Assembly: GCA_002309805.1 (NCBI GenBank)
Contig: DBYJ01000021.1
Coordinates: forward strand, 1 to 10,395
Direction of reading: 5' to 3'
DNA from: Bacteroidales bacterium UBA1189
GTDB taxonomy: Bacteria; Bacteroidota; Bacteroidia; Bacteroidales; Bacteroidaceae
Length of the DNA: 10,395 nt
Shown in pieces: positions 6,014-10,395 of this stretch. Numbering within the stretch: the first letter of the stretch is position 1; each line of letters opens with the position of its first letter. The translations under genes and the position numbers were made by a program. The notes below the pieces were generated by a model. It did no database searches. It was not told the origin of the DNA and saw only the letters and a list, made by a program, of their open reading frames with translations.

Positions 6014-7060
6014 TTATTGATACAGCGCAGTTACGACCGGCGCTATGTCCTTCATTCTGTCCCTGAAGATGATGGCTCCGGTCTTTCCATCGATGATGAG
6101 CATGGCAGGGATGCCGTGCAGGGCATACACCGTCATCATACCATCGTCATTCCTGCCCGGGTGAGTATCCCGGACATTCACCCAGTTCATCCCGCTTCCG
6201 GGGAGGAAATTCTTCCAGTTATTCTCGTTTTGGTCTTCCGAAACAGAATAAATCTCAAGGCCTTTGTCATGATACGCTGTATACAGGGCTTGCAGTTTGG
6301 CAATGGATTCCCGACAGGAGCTGCACCATGTGGCCCAGAAGTCCAGGAGAATGTAGCGGTTGGCGGGGTTGTTCACCACGGAACTCAGGCTGATCAGGTT
6401 CCCGTCGACATCTGGGAACTCCATATCAATGAAATAGTTAGGGGTTTCGCTGCCTTCGGGTGCGGGCTCCGTTCGTGCCCTGCGGGTCAGCGTTTCCCGC
6501 AATTCGGCTACATAGGGCTTCGCCGCAAGGTCTTCCGACAGACGGTCAAGCACCGCCAGCCCCTGTGCAGCCGTGGCGCCGTTGGCGTCTGCCATGTAAA
6601 GTGCCAGGATGCCGGTTTCCTCGGCATTGAGGACGTCTTTCCTGATGGCGTCGGCGGCAGACGGATCGGCGTTATTATCCAATTGACTGATCTTGCGTAA
6701 CAAGTCATTGGACGGGGTGCCCGATGCATGGGTAAGATAATCCTCCTCATCCGTTGCATCTATATCGGCAACAATGGTGCCCGGTTCCAGAAAAAAGTCC
6801 TTCAGCTGCTCCCCATCTTCCGGGTAGAGGTATACATGTGTGGGTGCAGAGACACGGGGGTGGAACTCATACGCGCCCTCCTTGACCCGCGTTGCAGCAA
6901 CGACCTTGTAATGGTCATAGGCGTCCAGCAATTCGAGTTTTGTTCCGTCCTTCAAGCCTTTGACGGAGCCCTTTACGGTACAGTATTCCGTCTGTGACTG
7001 GCAGGCGCTGAGACAAACAAACAGCACCGACAGCCATGAAATAATGCAGATCCTCTTCAT
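6014..7060 (-). CDS. TlpA-like thiol-disulfide lipoprotein with DUF4369 domain
   Basis: The 348-residue product begins MKRICIISWLSVLFVCLSAC, a lipoprotein signal peptide with lipobox LSAC (C20). Residues about 25-115 resemble the DUF4369 beta-domain (VKGSVKGLKDGTKLELLDA). A helical linker follows, then a C-terminal TlpA/ResA-like thioredoxin fold from about 210. The active site is WCSSC (W245, C246, C249) in DFWATWCSSCRES, and a cis-Pro loop HGIPAML lies near the C-terminus. Such Bacteroidetes proteins act in the envelope as disulfide reductases or oxidoreductases; the partner is unknown. The start at 7060 is preferred over an in-frame ATG at 7084, because the longer form adds MRPKNRNF ahead of the signal peptide and its ATG would lie inside the -7 promoter element. 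The gene is monocistronic and is bracketed by the two inverted repeat copies. Confidence 0.88.
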   Translation of the reverse strand: MKRICIISWLSVLFVCLSACQSQTEYCTVKGSVKGLKDGTKLELLDAYDHYKVVAATRVKEGAYEFHPRVSAPTHVYLYPEDGEQLKDFFLEPGTIVADIDATDEEDYLTHASGTPSNDLLRKISQLDNNADPSAADAIRKDVLNAEETGILALYMADANGATAAQGLAVLDRLSEDLAAKPYVAELRETLTRRARTEPAPEGSETPNYFIDMEFPDVDGNLISLSSVVNNPANRYILLDFWATWCSSCRESIAKLQALYTAYHDKGLEIYSVSEDQNENNWKNFLPGSGMNWVNVRDTHPGRNDDGMMTVYALHGIPAMLIIDGKTGAIIFRDRMKDIAPVVTALYQ

Positions 7061-7081
7061 AAAATTCCGATTTTTCGGGCG

Positions 7082-7089
7082 CAAAGATA
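7082..7089 (-). promoter_or_regulatory. Promoter of the TlpA-like lipoprotein gene
   Basis: The minus strand reads TATCTTTG followed by C, a perfect TAnnTTTG -7 element, 21 nt upstream of the preferred ATG at 7060. Transcription would start about 7-10 nt downstream, leaving a very short leader. No clear -33 TTTG is visible. The element rules out the in-frame ATG at 7084. Confidence 0.55.
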
Positions 7090-7315
7090 CAAAAATATAG
7101 GCGAGAGCGCGGTGGATTGCGTCCGTTTTAACACAAAACTCGCCGTGGCGGGTTGCGAAGGGGGGCGACGGGAGCGTCCCGGCTGCGGGTACAGTTGCAG
7201 ATTTTCACTGCATTCCCTCTTAGTCCAGCACCCATTAAGTCATGGGGTGAAAACCAAATGCGCCGCAAAGGTCAGCATTTTTTCGCCCGGTGTACCATGC
7301 ACTTCGGAAAATTGC

Positions 7316-7350
7316 AAAAAAAAGGGAAAAATCGTTTAACGGAGATTGGT
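7316..7350. repeat. Truncated third copy of the inverted-repeat family
   Basis: An A-rich run leads into ATCGTTTAAC then GGAGATTGGT (7331-7350). This matches the left copy (5781-5789 and 5797-5806) exactly except that one GTTTAAG heptad (5790-5796) is missing. Orientation is the same as the left copy. The GGAGATTGGT stretch is absent from the right copy, so this fragment is closer to the left one. Similarity ends after 7350. Confidence 0.7.
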
Positions 7351-7375
7351 GGTCAGTAATTAGTGAACAGTGATA

Positions 7376-7392
7376 AAAACGGTCGCCGTTTT
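7376..7392. other. Perfect small hairpin, terminator-like on the minus strand
   Basis: AAAACGG and CCGTTTT form a perfect 7-bp stem around TCG. Read on the minus strand, the stem is followed by a T-rich TTTTTATCA, as in an intrinsic terminator, but no minus-strand gene ends here. It may be part of an unrecognised transcript or a relic. Confidence 0.35.
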
Positions 7393-7620
7393 GCCCGTCA
7401 ATTATGCCGCACTTGATGCCAAAATCGCGATTGACGACTCAAAAAACAAGACAAAAATGTGTGTTTTTTGCCTATTTAGACCCCCAAAATCACGCTTACT
7501 ACATGGAAAAAGCAGCCTTTTTTGCCCATTTTTTCAAGGTCCACCTTGCAGAATTAACCATTATCCCCTTTATCAAATCCGTTATACGGCCCTATAAATC
7601 AGACAGTCCACGCGATAAAT

Positions 7621-7636
7621 CCCGCAGCCCTGCGGG
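7621..7636. repeat. GC-rich palindromic hairpin
   Basis: CCCGCAG and CTGCGGG are perfect 7-bp complementary arms around a CC dinucleotide, ending 6 nt before the octamer-armed palindrome at 7643. No T tract follows on either strand, so a terminator role is unlikely. Confidence 0.5.
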
Positions 7637-7642
7637 AAAAGT

Positions 7643-7814
7643 GGTTAAAAGGTTAAATGGTTAAATAGGCCCCCTGCGTGCGCGCGCAGTATATATATTG
7701 GAAAGAAATAATATAATTTATATATTATATATAATATATATTTCCATATATATTACTAGATAAATACCGCGCGCACGATAGCAATTTAACCATTTAACCT
7801 TTTAACCATTTAAC
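7643..7814. repeat. Large palindromic element with octamer-repeat arms
   Basis: The outer arms are three GGTTAAAA/GGTTAAAT octamers on the left (7643-7666) and their perfect 24-bp complement on the right (7784-7807), with a fourth right-hand unit to 7814. Inside are alternating pyrimidine-purine GC blocks, TGCGTGCGCGCGCA (7675-7688) and CGCGCGCACG (7768-7777), which are Z-DNA-prone and mirror each other. Next come TTGGAAA (7698-7704) and TTTCCAT (7741-7747), and a 22-nt perfect A/T palindrome at the centre (7719-7740). The three layers share nearly one axis. It could extrude as a cruciform. It resembles a MITE or palindromic intergenic repeat, with no gene inside. Confidence 0.8.
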
Positions 7815-7850
7815 ATTTTTTGATTGTCTCGACTTGGCAAACTGAACAGG

Positions 7851-7980
7851 CTTCCTTTTGCGCTAACGAAGCTGGCGCGATGGCATCGAAGGACGTGTTC
7901 GTTAAACCTTAAACCTTAAACGTTAAACCATAAACCTTAAACGTTACACGATTTTCCCCTTTTTTCTTGTTTTTCCTTTT
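7851..7980. repeat. Right copy of 130-bp inverted repeat
   Basis: This is the reverse complement of 5752-5884. Positions 7881-7930 are identical to the complement of 5803-5852 over 50 bp. Read on the minus strand, its heptad array is uninterrupted: seven units of GTTTAAC, GTTTAAG or close variants. The T-rich outer end (7951-7980) runs into the mutA promoter and contains its likely -33 element. Confidence 0.9.
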
Positions 7981-7997
7981 TAAAAGAGGTAATTTTG
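7966..7997 (+). promoter_or_regulatory. Promoter of the mutAB operon
   Basis: TAATTTTG at 7990-7997 matches TAnnTTTG exactly. CTTG at 7966-7969 lies 20 nt upstream of it, as expected for the -33 element, and is inside the outer edge of the right repeat copy. Transcription would start near 8004, leaving a leader of about 55 nt. A 12-nt perfect palindrome GTTTATATAAAC (8028-8039) lies in that leader and could be an operator. Confidence 0.6.
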
Positions 7998-8058
7998 CAG
8001 CCCTGTATTACGAAGAAAAGATATATTGTTTATATAAACGTTTTATTCACAAAAGACT

Positions 8059-9912
8059 ATGGCAAATAGTAAAGAAAGACTGTTCGCTGAGTTTGCGCCG
8101 ACTACCACCGAAGAGTGGCTGGAGAAGATTACCGTTGATCTGAAGGGTGCCGACTTTGCGAAGAAACTCGTTTGGCGCACAAACGAGGGATTCAACGTGC
8201 AGCCGTTCTACCGGTTGGAAGACATCGAAGGACTGGCTACGACGCGGGCATTGCCGGGCGAATTCCCCTACGTCCGCGGTACCAAGAAAAACAACAACGT
8301 GTGGTTCATCCGCCAGAACATCGAGGTGACGTGCCCGAAGGAGGCTAACGAGAAGGCGCTCTACGTGCTGGACCGTGGCGTCGATTCGCTGGGGTTCCAC
8401 TTCAAAGGCAAGGACGTCAGCGCCGAGTTCATCGAGACGCTGCTGGACGGCATCGTGTGCACAGCCGTCGAGCTGAACTTCAAGACGTGCGGCCGTCGTG
8501 CCGTCGAACTGGCTGAAATCCTGAAGGCCTACTTCACCAAGAAGGGCTATGACCTGAAGGAGGTGAAAGGCTCCATCAACTTCGACCCGATGAACGGCAT
8601 CGTGAGCCGCGGCAAGGACGTCAGCGACTTCACGGAGACGCTGAAGGCCGTCGTGGAGGCTTGCGAGGAGATGCCGGGCTTCCGCCCCGTGGCCGTCAAC
8701 GCCGTGAACCTCTGCAACGCAGGTGCCTACATCTATCAGGAACTGGGCTACGCACTGGCCTGGGGCAACGAGTACCTGCACCTGCTGACCGAAGCCGGCG
8801 TCCCCGCCGACAAGGCAGCCAAGGCCATCAAGTTCAACTTCGGCATCAGCGGCAACTACTTCTTCGAGATTGCGAAGTTCCGCGCCGCCCGCATGCTGTG
8901 GGCTCAGATCGTGAAACAGTATGAGCCGAAGTGCGACTGCGCCTGCAAGATGGTGGCTCACGCCGAGACGAGCACGTTCAACATGACCGTGTTCGACGCC
9001 CACGTGAACCTGCTCCGCAGCCAGACGGAAGCCATGAGCGCCGCCATCGCCGGCGTGGACTCCATCACCGTCTGCCCCTTCGACAAGACCTACGAAACCC
9101 CCGACGCCTTCAGCGAGCGACTGGCACGCAACCAGCAGCTGCTGCTCAAGGAAGAGAGCCACATGGACAAGATCGTCGACCCGTCGGCCGGCAGCTACTA
9201 CATCGAGACGCTGACCAACAACCTCGCCAAGGAGGGTTGGAAACTGTTCCTCGCCGTCGAAGAGGATGGCGGCTTCCTCGCCCAGGCCAAGGCCAACAAG
9301 GTTCAGCAGGCTGTCAACGCCAGCGGCAAGGCTCGTCACGAGGCCGTCAGCAAGCGCAAGGAAATCCTGCTGGGCACCAACCAGTACCCCAACTTCAACG
9401 AGCTGGCTAACGGCAAGGAGCCCGTCAGCACATGCTGCTGCTGTTCCGAGGAGGCTCCCGCCTACGAGAAGCTCGACTTCCACCGCGCCGCCAGCGACTT
9501 CGAGGCCCTGCGCCTGCAGACCGAGAAGAGCGGCCGCCGTCCCAAGGCGTTCATGCTCACCATCGGCAACCTGGCCATGCGTCAGGCCCGCGCCCAGTTC
9601 TCGTGCAACTTCCTCGCCTGCGCCGGCTATCAGGTCATCGACAACCTCGGTTTCAAGACCGTCGAAGAGGGCGTTGACGCTGCGCTGAAGGCCGAAGCCG
9701 ACATCGTGGTGCTCTGCTCGAGCGACGACGAGTATGCCGAGTACGCCATCCCCGCCTTCCAGTACCTGAACGGAAGGGCTATGTTCATCGTGGCTGGTGC
9801 CCCCGCCTGCATGGACGACCTCAAGGCCGCCGGCATCGAGCACTTCATCCACATCCGCTGCAACGTGCTCGACACGCTGAAGAACTTCAACGCTATTCTG
9901 AACATCAAATAA
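8059..9912 (+). CDS. mutA: Methylmalonyl-CoA mutase small subunit
   Basis: The 617-residue product is the non-catalytic small subunit of B12-dependent methylmalonyl-CoA mutase, paired with MutB in a heterodimer. Family text includes FNVQPFYRLEDIEGL near the N-terminus, a TIM-barrel domain, and the RNQQLLLKEESHMDKIVDPSAGSYYIE region of the mutase core. The C-terminal domain (about 495-617) keeps the B12-domain fold but not the cobalt-ligand motif. Where catalytic subunits have GQDGHDRG, this protein has GNLAMRQA, with no histidine, which identifies it as MutA. The length is normal. Two cysteine clusters are notable, CDCAC at 292-296 and CCCC at 459-462. The mutase interconverts succinyl-CoA and methylmalonyl-CoA, the key step of propionate formation in these anaerobes. 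The start has no Shine-Dalgarno sequence. mutB follows 16 nt after the stop. Confidence 0.95.
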   Translation: MANSKERLFAEFAPTTTEEWLEKITVDLKGADFAKKLVWRTNEGFNVQPFYRLEDIEGLATTRALPGEFPYVRGTKKNNNVWFIRQNIEVTCPKEANEKALYVLDRGVDSLGFHFKGKDVSAEFIETLLDGIVCTAVELNFKTCGRRAVELAEILKAYFTKKGYDLKEVKGSINFDPMNGIVSRGKDVSDFTETLKAVVEACEEMPGFRPVAVNAVNLCNAGAYIYQELGYALAWGNEYLHLLTEAGVPADKAAKAIKFNFGISGNYFFEIAKFRAARMLWAQIVKQYEPKCDCACKMVAHAETSTFNMTVFDAHVNLLRSQTEAMSAAIAGVDSITVCPFDKTYETPDAFSERLARNQQLLLKEESHMDKIVDPSAGSYYIETLTNNLAKEGWKLFLAVEEDGGFLAQAKANKVQQAVNASGKARHEAVSKRKEILLGTNQYPNFNELANGKEPVSTCCCCSEEAPAYEKLDFHRAASDFEALRLQTEKSGRRPKAFMLTIGNLAMRQARAQFSCNFLACAGYQVIDNLGFKTVEEGVDAALKAEADIVVLCSSDDEYAEYAIPAFQYLNGRAMFIVAGAPACMDDLKAAGIEHFIHIRCNVLDTLKNFNAILNIK

Positions 9913-9913
9913 T

Positions 9914-9920
9914 GAGGAGG
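9914..9920 (+). promoter_or_regulatory. Shine-Dalgarno sequence of mutB
   Basis: GAGGAGG lies 8 nt before the ATG at 9929, directly after the mutA stop codon. It is the only strong Shine-Dalgarno sequence at a start in the window, where other starts are preceded by A/T-rich DNA. It fixes the mutB start and suggests independent ribosome loading for balanced subunit synthesis. Confidence 0.7.
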
Positions 9921-9928
9921 ACTGAGCT

Positions 9929-10395
9929 ATGAGAAAGAATTTCAAAGATATCGATATCTGTGCCGGTTTCACCGCTCAGAATGGTGCCGAATGGCAAAAG
10001 GAGAATCACATCGAGGCTAACTGGCGCACACCGGAGCTCATCGACGTGAAGCCCGTCTATACAAAGGAAGACCTGGAGGGCATGGAGCATCTGAACTATG
10101 CCGCCGGCATCGCCCCCAACCTCCGCGGTCCCTACTCCACGATGTACGTCATGCGTCCCTGGACCATCCGCCAGTACGCCGGTTTCTCGACGGCTGAGGA
10201 GTCCAATGCCTTCTACCGCCGCAACCTTGCCTCCGGACAGAAGGGTCTGTCGGTTGCCTTCGACCTCCCCACCCACCGTGGCTACGACCCCGACCACGAA
10301 CGCGTCGTCGGTGACGTCGGCAAGGCCGGTGTGTCCATCTGCTCGCTGGAGAACATGAAGGTGCTCTTCGACGGCATCCCCTTGAACAAGATGTC
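9929..10395 (+). CDS. mutB: Methylmalonyl-CoA mutase large (catalytic) subunit, N-terminal part
   Basis: The frame is open from the ATG at 9929 through the window end, giving the first 155 residues of a protein expected to be a little over 700. It has classic MutB N-terminal motifs: RGPYSTMY (66-73), RPWTIRQYAGFSTAEESNAF (76-95), and then GQKGLSVAFDLPTHRGYDPDH. These line the substrate channel of the TIM barrel; the tyrosine of the TMY motif corresponds to the Tyr89 studied in the Propionibacterium enzyme. The C-terminal B12-binding domain with its DxHxxG cobalt ligand lies beyond the window and cannot be checked. With mutA it forms the succinyl-CoA/methylmalonyl-CoA mutase operon. Confidence 0.95.
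   Translation, partial: MRKNFKDIDICAGFTAQNGAEWQKENHIEANWRTPELIDVKPVYTKEDLEGMEHLNYAAGIAPNLRGPYSTMYVMRPWTIRQYAGFSTAEESNAFYRRNLASGQKGLSVAFDLPTHRGYDPDHERVVGDVGKAGVSICSLENMKVLFDGIPLNKM

Larger units (their letters stand above)
7090..8058. other. Repeat-rich non-coding region upstream of mutA
   Basis: Almost 970 nt hold no gene I can support. Short open frames exist in 7112-7664 but none has recognisable protein features or a promoter. From left to right there is a GC-rich stretch with a CGGGA-GCG-TCCCG hairpin (7169-7181) and CCCAT/ATGGG arms (7231-7246). Next come the truncated third repeat copy (7316-7350), an AAAACGG-TCG-CCGTTTT hairpin (7376-7392), and an unexplained T/C-rich segment (7393-7620). 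A CCCGCAG-CC-CTGCGGG hairpin (7621-7636), the large palindrome (7643-7814), the right repeat (7851-7980) and the mutA promoter follow. No tRNA and no cobalamin riboswitch are recognisable. Confidence 0.6.

Noticed and set aside
5936..6700. 254-codon plus-strand frame opposite the TlpA-like gene
   Set aside because: It is a shadow of the minus-strand gene, which has a signal peptide, a WCSSC active site and a promoter.
7061..7084. Upstream ATG at 7084 for the TlpA-like gene
   Set aside because: The ATG lies within the TATCTTTG promoter element and would add eight polar residues before a complete lipoprotein signal peptide.
7112..7664. Four small plus-strand open frames of 68-86 codons
   Set aside because: None has a recognisable domain, signal or membrane segment, promoter or ribosome site. 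They overlap one another in different frames and cross repeat sequences.
7981..8058. Cobalamin riboswitch upstream of mutA
   Set aside because: The leader is only about 55 nt long and A/T-rich, with no B12-box-like sequence in it or in the upstream kilobase.
8047..9972. 641-codon open frame on the minus strand opposite mutA
   Set aside because: mutA is unmistakable on the plus strand. The antisense text is Val/Leu/Gly/Asp/Glu-biased, as expected from complementing GC-rich codons, and shows no motif.

Overview
The window looks like chromosomal DNA from a member of the Bacteroidales, most likely Prevotella-like. Coding regions have strongly GC-biased third codon positions while intergenic DNA is AT-rich. 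Most starts lack a Shine-Dalgarno sequence, several promoters fit the Bacteroidetes TAnnTTTG -7 element, and two proteins are TlpA-type or peroxidase lipoproteins typical of this group. The split methylmalonyl-CoA mutase (mutA, then mutB) and a DUF4491 gene also fit. The genus assignment is an inference from gene content and style only.

Layout. (1) 1-1808, plus strand: the 3' end of a dTDP-glucose 4,6-dehydratase gene, then a HerA/YjgR-like ATPase 14 nt downstream, closed by a palindromic element (1804-1926) that contains a terminator-like hairpin. (2) 2035-3837, plus strand: a secreted Cthe_2159-type beta-helix protein with a low-complexity PDFGG repeat insert and its own promoter. (3) 5679-3968, minus strand: a compact operon of a glutathione peroxidase lipoprotein, a DUF4491 membrane protein and a ZIP metal transporter, with 3-nt spacing and a 4-nt overlap. 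(4) 7060-6014, minus strand: a TlpA-like thioredoxin-fold lipoprotein. (5) 7090-8058: almost 1 kb of non-coding DNA full of repeats and palindromes. (6) 8059-10395, plus strand: mutA and the start of mutB, the B12-dependent mutase that interconverts succinyl-CoA and methylmalonyl-CoA in propionate metabolism.

The most unusual content is non-coding. A repeat of about 130 bp occurs twice in inverted orientation (5752-5884 and 7851-7980), with a 50-bp stretch that matches perfectly. The pair brackets the TlpA-like gene and the non-coding block. The outer, T-rich edge of each copy abuts an outward-facing promoter, one for the peroxidase operon and one for mutAB. A truncated third copy (7316-7350) differs from the left copy by loss of exactly one 7-bp unit. 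Inside the bracket lies a palindromic element of about 170 bp (7643-7814). It has octamer-repeat arms, alternating GC (Z-DNA-prone) shoulders and an AT palindrome at the centre. I did not find a convincing new protein-coding defence or metabolic system; the repeat architecture is the best candidate for something undescribed.
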